64,000 nucleotides of DNA from Butyrivibrio sp. NC2007 (GTDB taxonomy: Bacteria; Bacillota; Clostridia; Lachnospirales; Lachnospiraceae), in NCBI RefSeq assembly GCF_000421405.1, contig NZ_ATWY01000002.1, forward strand, positions 1 to 64,000. The letters run 5' to 3'. Below are positions 56,236-64,000 of this stretch, in pieces. Under the pieces are notes generated by a model, which searched no databases, was not told the DNA's origin, and saw only the letters and a list, made by a program, of their open reading frames with translations. Position 1 is the first letter of the stretch. Each line of letters begins with the position of its first letter. The position numbers were made by a program, and so were the translations under genes.

Positions 56236-56269
56236 AGCTCCCTGCTTGATACTAAGCAGGGAGTTTTAA
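56236..56269. terminator. bidirectional terminator
   Basis: AAAAAGCTCCCTGCTT, ATACT-type loop, AAGCAGGGAGTTTTAAT between the converging lipid kinase and PAP2 genes. Confidence 0.85.
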
Positions 56270-56270
56270 T

Positions 56271-56987
56271 TTAATCCAGGTTATATCGAACTGCCACTCT
56301 CTCTTCCTGCCTTGAACAGAAGTTCTCGAGAAATGGTGAGTGATAAAATACCATATAGAATATTGTTGCCATGATGAAAGCAGTGATCACATCATATACA
56401 GAATGCTGTTTGATAAACATTGTAGAGAGAATAATTGAAATGCCAATAAAATCACTTACTATCTTGGCTGTCTTATTGCATCTCTTGCAATGATGAACAG
56501 CAATCATTGTTCCGAGTGAGTTATATACATGGATGCTGGGCCAAAGGTTAGCCGATGAATCCGTGTTGTATATTATCTGCACAAGGTGTGTAAAAACATT
56601 GTCCCTTGGCATCACTACAGGTCTTAAGTGATGCATATTCGGAAACAGTGTTGATACAACAAGGAACACTGTCATTCCGGTAGCCAGGAAAATGAAGTTC
56701 TTGTAATAGTCCTCAACTTCAAACGAGAACAGGAAAAACAAGAGTGTCAATGATACATACAAAAACCATGTATAGTAGGGTAAAACAAAAACCTCTACAA
56801 ATGGGATCATGTCATCCACAGCTGTATGTATGATTGAATAGTGTGTAAATGTGTGCTTCTCGATGGCAATAAACCAGATCATATAGATGGGCGCATAAAT
56901 CAGGATAGGCAGGGCAAGATGTAAAATATCGGTCATCCATGCCTTATCTACCGTCCTTCCGGTCCACTTTTCGTATTTCTTTTTCAT
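56271..56987 (-). CDS. PAP2 family phosphatase
   Basis: About 238 residues with six membrane helices and the PAP2 signature in degenerate spacing: LRPVVMPRD, PSIHVYNSLG and KQHSVYDVITA. It probably dephosphorylates a lipid phosphate such as phosphatidate or undecaprenyl-PP, or acts as an inositolphosphotransferase-like enzyme. ATG 56987 follows GAGGAATATT. It converges with the lipid kinase gene. Confidence 0.85.
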   Translation of the reverse strand: MKKKYEKWTGRTVDKAWMTDILHLALPILIYAPIYMIWFIAIEKHTFTHYSIIHTAVDDMIPFVEVFVLPYYTWFLYVSLTLLFFLFSFEVEDYYKNFIFLATGMTVFLVVSTLFPNMHHLRPVVMPRDNVFTHLVQIIYNTDSSANLWPSIHVYNSLGTMIAVHHCKRCNKTAKIVSDFIGISIILSTMFIKQHSVYDVITAFIMATIFYMVFYHSPFLENFCSRQEERVAVRYNLD

Positions 56988-57117
56988 AATATTCCTCAAT
57001 AACAATTCAAGCTAAACACAATGATGAAGTTTATTCTAGCACTTTATATGGTGATGTAAATCATCAGAATCACCATAAAATGTGCTAAATAACGTTAAGT
57101 TTTAGGAAAATTATCCA

Positions 57118-58143
57118 TTAGTTGAAATGGAAAATCTTCTGTAATAACTTATATCCGGCCAGTGTGATCTTTCTTCCTCCCTTGCCGGGCAGATAGATGT
57201 AAGTACCCTCAATACTGTATCTGATCTTGGTATAGAGCAGGAAATTCTTCTGTTTAATGTAGTCAAGGAGCTCCTGTCTCTTGGCCAGATTCTCTTTTGT
57301 GTCCTCTGTGATCAAAAGTACTGACGAAATAGCTGTTATTATCTCGAGATAATTAAACATATACTTATGGCGCTCTTTCTGTGAACGAATCATGCCATAG
57401 TTCTCTACATAATAATCAACCATGAGCTTGTTGACCTTGAGCTGCTGATCTATACGGGAGAGCATGATCTGCTGATTAACCGACTGATCTTCTCTACCGA
57501 TGTAGTAATAGTAGAAATTCACATCAAGGTAGTACATGTTCTTAACAAAAGGAAGCGGATTGAACACGTAAATATTATCTACATAGAAGGTATGCTCAGG
57601 GAGCTTAAGTCCACACTGTCTGAGGAGCTTGGTCCTGTAAATAACAGAGTGCATAAGAAGGTAATGTCCCTTTGGAGTTCTCTTTACATCCTTCCAGGTA
57701 AAGAGCTGTTCAATGGGGAACATTGACTTGTAGCGCATAACCTTGTGGCGCTTCTCCCCTACTTTGTTATATACAAAGTTACTGATAAGAAGATCAAGCT
57801 GCTTATCACCACCTGCAAGCTCAGCAAGGGTGCTGAGTATCTTTCTGTACGCAATCTCTTTTACCCAGTCATCTGAGTCCACAACCTTAAAGAAAAGTCC
57901 TGTGGCATTCTCAATACCGGTATTAACGGCTGAACCGTGTCCGCCGTTGGGTTTGTGGATAGCTCTGCAGATTGTGGGATACTTAGCCTCATACTGGTCT
58001 GCTATCTCTGCTGTTCTGTCCTTGGAACCGTCATCAACAATGAGGATCTCAACCTCTTCTCCGCCAACAAGCAGTGAATCGATGCACTTCTCCATATAAT
58101 CCTGTGAATTGTAACAAGGTACTGCAATTGATAATAACTTCAT
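57118..58143 (-). CDS. glycosyltransferase family 2 protein
   Basis: A 341-residue GT-A glycosyltransferase. SIAVPCYNSQDYMEKCIDSL starts the domain, VEILIVDDGSKDRTAEIA binds the nucleotide sugar and VDSDDW is the DxD metal motif. The C-terminal 140 residues are specific. No membrane helix is obvious, so it works at the inner face of the membrane on surface glycans. The gene begins 3 bp after the DUF1653 gene. Confidence 0.88.
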   Translation of the reverse strand: MKLLSIAVPCYNSQDYMEKCIDSLLVGGEEVEILIVDDGSKDRTAEIADQYEAKYPTICRAIHKPNGGHGSAVNTGIENATGLFFKVVDSDDWVKEIAYRKILSTLAELAGGDKQLDLLISNFVYNKVGEKRHKVMRYKSMFPIEQLFTWKDVKRTPKGHYLLMHSVIYRTKLLRQCGLKLPEHTFYVDNIYVFNPLPFVKNMYYLDVNFYYYYIGREDQSVNQQIMLSRIDQQLKVNKLMVDYYVENYGMIRSQKERHKYMFNYLEIITAISSVLLITEDTKENLAKRQELLDYIKQKNFLLYTKIRYSIEGTYIYLPGKGGRKITLAGYKLLQKIFHFN

Positions 58144-58146
58144 TGA

Positions 58147-58761
58147 TTAACTCCTTAATCTGGTACTCTCAAATTTCTCCATGGTTGTAAGGCAGGTGCG
58201 AAGGTCATTGTATCTGTCATACACATCTCCCTCATTGACCACAACTCCGACTGACAGGGCCATGATATCAATCATATCATTTGTTATTATTGGCCTTAAT
58301 TTGGCTAAAATGTCGTTCTTCTCAGATGCCAGATCCGCATCCATAAACTGGATGACCAGCGGATCAAGGTTCAGCTCCTGAGCTTCCTCATCCACACTCT
58401 TTTCCATGATAACGGATTTCTCGGTGGGCTTGAAGTTGAACATAGGCTTTTTTATCGGTTCTTTTTCAGTTTCTTTTTCCGGCTCTTTTACAGGCTGTGG
58501 CGTAACCACCCTCTCAGATACGTCATCCGAGGGAGTTACCTTTTCAAACCTCATCTTCTGTTTGACATCCGGATACTTGTCTCTGTCAACCTCCGACATG
58601 AACATATCTAGAGGTCTTACATAAACCTTATAATCTCCGTACAAGGCCTGATACACTACCATCTCTTCTCTTGTCTCGGAATGAATCGCGATGGTAAGGA
58701 CCTGGTACATATTGCCCTTAAAATGTCTGTAAATCTCTTGTGGTCTTGGTCTGTCTGCCAT
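58147..58761 (-). CDS. DUF1653 domain-containing protein
   Basis: About 204 residues. The N-terminal 65 residues (EIYRHFKGNMYQVL to VYVRPLDMFMSEVD) match DUF1653. A Glu/Lys/Pro-rich linker and a C-terminal helical part (about 135-204) follow, which are not recognised. Function unknown. ATG 58761 follows GAGGGG. It is cotranscribed with the GT2 gene. Confidence 0.8.
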   Translation of the reverse strand: MADRPRPQEIYRHFKGNMYQVLTIAIHSETREEMVVYQALYGDYKVYVRPLDMFMSEVDRDKYPDVKQKMRFEKVTPSDDVSERVVTPQPVKEPEKETEKEPIKKPMFNFKPTEKSVIMEKSVDEEAQELNLDPLVIQFMDADLASEKNDILAKLRPIITNDMIDIMALSVGVVVNEGDVYDRYNDLRTCLTTMEKFESTRLRS

Positions 58762-58836
58762 AAACACCCCTCTTTGTGGCCCCCGGCCACACGTTTATAT
58801 AGTATAATTCAACATTTGCACATTTTCAAATATCTT

Positions 58837-59862
58837 TTATCCGGCACTTCTCTTGGAAGTGGAGCCTATGATCACCATTTCCACACTGATGATGTAATCC
58901 AGTTTGCCGGTCTTTACCGCTTCATCGTTGGATGCACATAATTCAAGCGCATCCTTAAGCTGCTTGTATGAATAGCTCCTGGCCCAGTTCTGATACTTGC
59001 CAACCAGGAATGGTGCCAGCTTAAGCGCTGATGCTATCTGTCCCTTATCCCTCCGGTTGTCCGTCATCTCTTTTACCTGAAGCATCAGATTAAACTGCCT
59101 TGTGATAAGGGAAAGTATCTTGGCCGGTGGTTCCTTGAGGGCCAGAAGATCATAGTAGAGTTCCATGGCTCTCTTCTGGTCCTGAGCAGAAATAGCATCT
59201 GTCATGGCAAAAATCCTGCTGGTAAGATAGTTTGCGCATACACTCTCTATGTCTGCTTCGGTTATCTCATTTCTGTCTATACAGTAGCAAACAAGCTTTT
59301 CAATTTCAGTTGCTATGTTTGACATGTCAGTACCTACGCGGTCTATAAACACTGCCTGAGCTCTAGGAGATATGGTCTTTCCATCCTGTGCGAACTTAGA
59401 CTTTATCCACCGCATCAACGTCTCATCGCTCTGTACATCACAGTCTATCTCAAATCCGAGTTTGCTTACTGCCTTGTAGATGTCTTTTCTCTTATCTACT
59501 TCCTTCTCTACAAAGATAAATAGCGTGGTATCGGACGGTTCCTTAAGATACTCAGCAAGCTCCGGACATCCGTTTTTAAAAAAGCCGCTGTCCTGGACGA
59601 GAATGACTCTCTTATCAGCAAGAAACGGCATAGTCTGCGCCATATCTATGATCTGTCCCGGTACGTTGCCATCTCCCTCATACCTGTTAAAGTTCATGGA
59701 AGACTCGTCGCACCCAAGTGCCTTTAAGAGCTTATCCCTGTTCTGAAGACGAAGATAAGCTTCTTCACCATATATAAGGTAGCAGGGTTTAAAATTCCCA
59801 CTGGCAATATCATCATTTAATTGTTTTTGTTTAGCCGGAAAATCCGTAGTTTTTGCTGCCAT
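58837..59862 (-). CDS. holA: DNA polymerase III delta subunit
   Basis: A 341-residue HolA of normal length, the clamp-loader subunit opening the beta sliding clamp. CYLIYGEEAYLRLQNRDKL starts the ATPase-like domain and LLQVKEMTDNRRDKGQIASALKL is the C-terminal signature (split near MTDN). GAGGTG lies upstream of the ATG. Confidence 0.92.
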   Translation of the reverse strand: MAAKTTDFPAKQKQLNDDIASGNFKPCYLIYGEEAYLRLQNRDKLLKALGCDESSMNFNRYEGDGNVPGQIIDMAQTMPFLADKRVILVQDSGFFKNGCPELAEYLKEPSDTTLFIFVEKEVDKRKDIYKAVSKLGFEIDCDVQSDETLMRWIKSKFAQDGKTISPRAQAVFIDRVGTDMSNIATEIEKLVCYCIDRNEITEADIESVCANYLTSRIFAMTDAISAQDQKRAMELYYDLLALKEPPAKILSLITRQFNLMLQVKEMTDNRRDKGQIASALKLAPFLVGKYQNWARSYSYKQLKDALELCASNDEAVKTGKLDYIISVEMVIIGSTSKRSAG

Positions 59863-59961
59863 CTAAAAACACACCTCGTTTTCTATGTTAACATAATTGG
59901 CTTTTTTTTGATATACTAGATGAGCGCATAATTTTCTTTTAATAAGTTGAGGAAACACTAT

Positions 59962-60651
59962 ATGTTGATACATGGCCTTCAAAAAATGACACTTCTTGAT
60001 TATCCGGAGAATGTCGCCTGTACCGTATTTTTTGGCGGATGTGATCTAAGGTGTCCATATTGTCACAACTTTGAGCTTGTAGACGGCACAGCGGAGCCGA
60101 TCATGGATGACGAAGAGTTCTTTTCCTTCCTAAAGAAAAGAGTTGGACTCCTTGACGGTGTTGCCATTACAGGAGGAGAGCCCCTTCTTCGCAAGGATTT
60201 GCCTGAGTTTATAAGAAGGATCAAGGAACTTGGCTTTAAGGTCAAACTTGATACCAACGGAAACCATCCGAATGAGCTTAAGGCTCTTTTAGACGAAGGG
60301 CTTATTGATTATGTGGCCATGGATATCAAGAATTCTCTTCCAAAATATGCCGTGACAATTGGTCTTCCTGATTTTGATACCTCAAATATCGAAAAGAGCA
60401 TCGAAATCATTATGCACAGCGGCGTTTCATACGAGTTTAGAACCACTGTGGTAAAAGAACTTCACGACGATTCTTCGTTTGAAGCTATCGGAAAAATGAT
60501 TAGTGGTGCCACTCATTATTACCTACAAGCATTTGTGTCAAGAGAAACTGTTCCAAATAAAAATCTCTCCTCTCCCGATCCCGAAGATATGGACAGGTAT
60601 CTGAAGATCGCTCAAAAATATGTGCCGGACGCACAGCTGCGCGGAATGTGA
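59962..60651 (+). CDS. nrdG: anaerobic ribonucleoside-triphosphate reductase activating protein
   Basis: About 229 residues of the radical SAM activase that generates the glycyl radical on NrdD. The cluster-binding motif is CDLRCPYC near residue 25-32, followed by the GGEP-type ITGGEPLLR. ATG 59962 follows TTGAGGAAAC. The separate nrdD promoter lies between the two genes. Confidence 0.92.
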   Translation: MLIHGLQKMTLLDYPENVACTVFFGGCDLRCPYCHNFELVDGTAEPIMDDEEFFSFLKKRVGLLDGVAITGGEPLLRKDLPEFIRRIKELGFKVKLDTNGNHPNELKALLDEGLIDYVAMDIKNSLPKYAVTIGLPDFDTSNIEKSIEIIMHSGVSYEFRTTVVKELHDDSSFEAIGKMISGATHYYLQAFVSRETVPNKNLSSPDPEDMDRYLKIAQKYVPDAQLRGM

Positions 60652-60665
60652 TTTTCGACTTCAAA

Positions 60666-60712
60666 CCACAATATATTGTGTTTATGTTTTTTCGTTTATC
60701 TATATATTGACA
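60666..60712 (+). promoter_or_regulatory. tandem NrdR boxes upstream of nrdD
   Basis: Box one (60666-60681) contains the perfect palindrome CACAATATATTGTG. Box two (60697-60712) keeps the core CTATATATTG. Their centres are 31 bp apart, three helical turns, the usual arrangement for NrdR repression of ribonucleotide reductase genes. Box two overlaps the -35. Confidence 0.8.
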
Positions 60713-60735
60713 GAAGGATTTCATTGTGCTATCCT
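60707..60735 (+). promoter_or_regulatory. nrdD promoter
   Basis: TTGACA (60707-60712), 17-nt spacer, TATCCT (60730-60735). The -35 lies within the second NrdR box. Confidence 0.8.
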
Positions 60736-60745
60736 TGTTTTATCG

Positions 60746-60772
60746 AAAGTGCCAAGGCAATTGGCACTTTTA
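60746..60772 (+). terminator. terminator-like hairpin in the nrdD leader
   Basis: AAAGTGCCAA, GGCA loop, TTGGCACTTTT. It lies downstream of the nrdD promoter and 45 bp before the start codon, so nrdD transcripts must pass through it. It could instead end the nrdG transcript. Confidence 0.65.
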
Positions 60773-60816
60773 ATTTCAGAAAATCTTATGGTTAGTTTTG
60801 TTTAAGGGGGTTTCTT

Positions 60817-63225
60817 ATGTATCAGGTTGTAAAAAGAGACGGAACAGTTGCGGAATTTAATATATCCAAGATTTCAGCTGCTATAACCAAGGCCTTTGTG
60901 GCTCTTGAGAAGGATTATCACTCAAGCGTGATCGATCTCATCGCCCTCAGAGTTGCTTCAGACTTCGAGAGCAAGGTAAAAGACGGAAAGATCACCGTAG
61001 AAGAAATTCAGGACAGCGTTGAGAAAGTCCTTTCAGAGGCAGGCTATTCAGATGTATCCAAGGCATACATCCTCTATCGTAAGCAGCGTGAAAAGGTTCG
61101 TAACGTTAACTCTGCCCTCCTTAACTATAAAGATCTCGTTGATGATTATCTCAAGATCAACGACTGGAGAGTTAAAGAGAATTCAACAGTTACATATTCT
61201 GTAGGAGGACTTATCCTCTCTAATTCAGGTGCGATCACAGCTAATTACTGGCTTTCAGAAGTTTATGATGAAGAGATTGCAAACGCTCACAGAAGCGCTG
61301 CCATCCACATCCATGACCTCTCAATGCTCACAGGTTACTGCGCAGGCTGGAGCCTTAAGCAGCTCATTCAGGAAGGCCTCGGCGGAGTTCCCGGCAAGAT
61401 CACATCTTCACCTGCAAGCCATCTCTCTACCCTCTGCAACCAGATGGTCAACTTCCTTGGAATCATGCAGAATGAATGGGCAGGCGCTCAGGCATTCTCA
61501 TCATTTGATACATACCTTGCACCTTTTGTTAAGGTGGACAACCTCTCTCAGAAAGAGGTTAAACAGTGCATCCAGTCCTTCGTATATGGTGTAAATACAC
61601 CTTCACGCTGGGGAACACAGGCTCCTTTCTCAAATATCACACTTGACTGGACCGTTCCTAATGACCTTAAGAACCTCAACTGTATCGTAGGCGGAAAAGA
61701 GCTCGACTTCACATACGGTGATTGTCAGCACGAAATGGATATGGTAAACAAGGCATTCATCGAGATCATGATCGAGGGAGATGCCAACGGACGTGGATTC
61801 CAGTATCCTATCCCTACATATTCAATAACACGCGATTTCGATTGGAGCGAGACAGAGAACAACAAGCTCCTGTTTGAAATGACAGCCAAGTATGGTACTC
61901 CATACTTCTCAAATTACATCAACTCAGACATGGAGCCTTCAGATGTTCGTTCCATGTGCTGCAGACTTCGTCTCGACCTCAGAGAGCTTCGTAAGAAATC
62001 CGGCGGATTCTTCGGTTCAGGTGAGTCAACAGGTTCTATCGGCGTTGTTACCATCGATATGCCTCGTATTGCTTATCTTTCAAAGGACGCTGATGAGTTC
62101 TACAAGAGACTTGATCACCTTATGGATGTTGCAGCTCGAAGCCTCCACACCAAGAGACAGGTTATCACCAAGCTCCTCGATCAGGGTCTTTACCCTTATA
62201 CAAAGAGATACCTCGGATCCTTCTCAAACCACTTCTCAACCATCGGCCTTATCGGCATGAATGAAGTTGGACTTAATGCAAAGTGGATCCAGGCAGATAT
62301 GACAGACAAGAGAACTCAGGAATTCTCCAAGGATGTCCTTAACCACATGAGAGAGCGTCTTGGTGAGTATCAGGTAATGTATGACGGAGAGCTCTTTAAC
62401 TTAGAAGCTACTCCTGCTGAGTCAACAACTTACCGCTTTGCTAAGCATGACAAAGAGCTTTATCCTGACATCATCACAGCTAATATGAACGGAACTCCTT
62501 ACTACACCAACTCATCTCACCTTCCTGTTGGTTACACTGAGGATATCTTCTCCGCTCTTGATATTCAGGATGAGCTTCAGACACTCTATACATCAGGAAC
62601 CGTATTCCATGCATTCCTGGGCGAGAAGCTTCCTGACTGGAAGGCAGCTGCTACATTAGTAAGAAAGATTGCTGAGAACTACAAGCTTCCGTACTACACA
62701 ATGTCACCTACATATTCAGTATGTAAGGAGCATGGCTACCTTGCCGGCGAGCAGGCAGTTTGTCCTCACTGCGGAGCCAAGACAGAAGTATACAGCCGTA
62801 TCACAGGCTACTACCGCCCTGTTGCTAACTGGAACGATGGTAAGGCTCAGGAGTACAAAGATCGTAAGGTTTATAACATCGGTCACTCCAAGCTCACACA
62901 TACAGGCCCTAAGCAGGCAAGCTTTGTAGAGGCTGCTGTTAAGAAGTCAAATACAGAATCAGGAAGCAGCGCCGCAAATCTCGATGAGCAGACAGTAATG
63001 CTCTTCAAGACACAGACCTGCCCTAACTGTAAGATCGCAGGTTCACTTCTTGATAAAGCAGGTATTAAGTACAGCACACTTGATGCAAACGAGCACCCTG
63101 ATCTTGTTGAGAAATTCGGAATCATGCAGGCACCTACACTTGTAGTTAAGTCAGGTGATGATTTCCAGAAGGTTCTTGGAGTTTCAGACATTAAGAGCTG
63201 GATTGCAGACAGTCAGGTATCATAA
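60817..63225 (+). CDS. nrdD: anaerobic ribonucleoside triphosphate reductase with C-terminal redoxin domain
   Basis: An 802-residue class III ribonucleotide reductase. Order: ATP-cone (1-95), the ten-stranded barrel, a zinc site (Cys636, Cys649, Cys652 in CKEHGY and CPHCGA), the glycyl-radical Gly near 664 in RITGYYRPV, then an extra 75-residue thioredoxin/glutaredoxin-like domain (about 728-802) with CPNC. It makes dNTPs anaerobically. The fusion suggests a redoxin rather than formate as reductant. GGGGG precedes the ATG. Confidence 0.95.
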   Translation: MYQVVKRDGTVAEFNISKISAAITKAFVALEKDYHSSVIDLIALRVASDFESKVKDGKITVEEIQDSVEKVLSEAGYSDVSKAYILYRKQREKVRNVNSALLNYKDLVDDYLKINDWRVKENSTVTYSVGGLILSNSGAITANYWLSEVYDEEIANAHRSAAIHIHDLSMLTGYCAGWSLKQLIQEGLGGVPGKITSSPASHLSTLCNQMVNFLGIMQNEWAGAQAFSSFDTYLAPFVKVDNLSQKEVKQCIQSFVYGVNTPSRWGTQAPFSNITLDWTVPNDLKNLNCIVGGKELDFTYGDCQHEMDMVNKAFIEIMIEGDANGRGFQYPIPTYSITRDFDWSETENNKLLFEMTAKYGTPYFSNYINSDMEPSDVRSMCCRLRLDLRELRKKSGGFFGSGESTGSIGVVTIDMPRIAYLSKDADEFYKRLDHLMDVAARSLHTKRQVITKLLDQGLYPYTKRYLGSFSNHFSTIGLIGMNEVGLNAKWIQADMTDKRTQEFSKDVLNHMRERLGEYQVMYDGELFNLEATPAESTTYRFAKHDKELYPDIITANMNGTPYYTNSSHLPVGYTEDIFSALDIQDELQTLYTSGTVFHAFLGEKLPDWKAAATLVRKIAENYKLPYYTMSPTYSVCKEHGYLAGEQAVCPHCGAKTEVYSRITGYYRPVANWNDGKAQEYKDRKVYNIGHSKLTHTGPKQASFVEAAVKKSNTESGSSAANLDEQTVMLFKTQTCPNCKIAGSLLDKAGIKYSTLDANEHPDLVEKFGIMQAPTLVVKSGDDFQKVLGVSDIKSWIADSQVS

Positions 63226-63245
63226 AGAAAACAAGCATAAATAAT

Positions 63246-63279
63246 GGGACAGGCTAAAACAGCCTGTCCCGTTTTTATT
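63246..63279 (+). terminator. intrinsic terminator after nrdD
   Basis: GGGACAGGCT, AAAAC loop, AGCCTGTCCC then GTTTTTATT. Confidence 0.9.
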
Positions 63280-63298
63280 GCAATTTTTTGTTTATTTA

Positions 63299-64000
63299 TC
63301 AGCACAGATTCTTGACTACGCCCACAGATACATAGTTATCTAAAACTGCTCCGTAATCCGTATCATCTTCATGTACAGGGCTGTAGATGCCGTCCACCAT
63401 AAGGCTCACACCACCGTTTTCAAGGTCAGCCGTCTTTTTGTATCTGTCTGTATAGAACGGAGTTCTTGAAACCGTTCTGTCTCTTAATACTCCCTTGCAC
63501 TCTGAAAGCTTGCATCCGGGGAAGTTTATACTATCAACATATCCCGGCACATATTCTCTCTGTAGCATTTCTTCCATAAGCTCTTTTAAATAATGATCTG
63601 TTACCTCATGGATTCCATTGTTGGACTCTGAAAACGCTATTGAATGATAGCCCTGGAACTCTCCCTCAAAGGCAGCTCCAAGTGTGGCTGAATACTGTAT
63701 GTCTGAAGAGACATTATAGCCATAGTTAATTCCGGACATTACTACGTCAGGTTTCTTAGGCATCAGATAAAGGCTTCCTACTCTCACACAGTCACTGGGT
63801 GTTCCTGAGCAGGTATAGGCTCTTACGCCCTCTATTCCGAAGTCATAAGGATAGCAGTCCACGCTATGACGAAGTGTCAGCGAATGGGAAGCTGCGCTTC
63901 TCTCACTCTCAGGAGCAACCACTGTAACCTCTCCAAACAAAAGGGCACACTCTACCAGCCTCCTAAGGCCGTCAGATTTTATTCCGTCATCGTTGGTTAT
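63299..64000 (-). CDS. surE: 5'/3'-nucleotidase SurE (partial, cut by the window edge)
   Basis: 234 codons are visible; the frame is open to the window end and lacks only the first few residues. The metal site NDDG is the second codon group in view; VVAPESERSAASHS and MSGINYGYNVSSDIQYSATLGAA are family signatures. SurE hydrolyses nucleoside monophosphates, possibly also polyphosphate. The C-terminal region is intact. Confidence 0.93.
   Translation of the reverse strand: MTNDDGIKSDGLRRLVECALLFGEVTVVAPESERSAASHSLTLRHSVDCYPYDFGIEGVRAYTCSGTPSDCVRVGSLYLMPKKPDVVMSGINYGYNVSSDIQYSATLGAAFEGEFQGYHSIAFSESNNGIHEVTDHYLKELMEEMLQREYVPGYVDSINFPGCKLSECKGVLRDRTVSRTPFYTDRYKKTADLENGGVSLMVDGIYSPVHEDDTDYGAVLDNYVSVGVVKNLC

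Noticed and set aside
1-64000. tRNA or rRNA genes
   Set aside because: No cloverleaf or rRNA signature was seen in any intergenic region.

Overview
The window looks like the chromosome of a low-to-mid GC, strictly anaerobic Lachnospiraceae-type bacterium (Bacillota, Clostridia), plausibly a Butyrivibrio-like rumen or gut plant-polysaccharide degrader. This is inferred from gene content: a class III ribonucleotide reductase with its activase, a PPi-type phosphofructokinase, a GH3 beta-glucosidase with reversed domain order beside a GH78 rhamnosidase and a GPH sugar symporter, a T-box on pheST, a stand-alone RsmH with an N-terminal extension, and several PilZ and GGDEF/EAL proteins. Most genes lie on the minus strand in short operons with clear Shine-Dalgarno sites and intrinsic terminators.

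Layout. 1-3450: an accessory block of an alpha/beta hydrolase and three GNAT acetyltransferase genes (four GNAT domains), bracketed by arrays of short palindromic units. A TGACTAA...TTAGTCA family lies on both sides. A second family, TATGCCTT...AAGGCATA, lies on the left with an exact 74-bp period. 3487-11395: an ACT protein, an SDR protein, AzlCD amino-acid export, a C_GCAxxG protein, TrkH/TrkA potassium uptake, and an ABC-2/LytTR/DUF3021 operon. 11515-19237: a glycoside-use locus of transporter, permuted GH3 and GH78, with a divergent AraC regulator and a direct-repeat operator. 19254-24797: DUF7916-like protein, MATE, M42 peptidase, a frameshifted DUF2804 gene and RsmH. 24843-33858: UDP-glucose dehydrogenase with an overlapping PilZ gene, QueA, M18 peptidase, T-box-controlled pheST and DegV. 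33908-41210: GGDEF/EAL protein, HU, PPi-type phosphofructokinase, a secreted or membrane EEP hydrolase, AI-2E and YihY membrane proteins, and a structured RNA (6S RNA candidate). 41244-48597: aminopeptidase P, DeoC, citrate synthase, ThrC, an AP2 / degenerate-HNH / AP2 protein and a YitT protein. 48645-53857: a long coiled-coil surface protein with a PilZ partner, a membrane-anchored GH3/NagZ-like protein that has lost its catalytic residues, and a small locus with a perfect consensus promoter, two 46-nt-spaced repeats and a decayed reading frame. 53858-64000: GlyA, lipid kinase, PAP2, GT2, DUF1653, HolA, NrdG, NrdD (with a fused C-terminal redoxin domain and tandem NrdR boxes upstream) and the 3' part of surE.

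How it fits together. Housekeeping functions (translation, one-carbon metabolism, dNTP synthesis, glycolysis) are interleaved with cell-surface and c-di-GMP functions and one intracellular glycoside operon. The least explained parts are the two palindrome-array families at the left end, the promoter/repeat/remnant locus near 53.3-53.7 kb, the AP2-HNH-AP2 protein and the catalytically dead NagZ-like protein. Coordinates come from reading the sequence by eye, so short sites may be off by a base or two. No database search was run.
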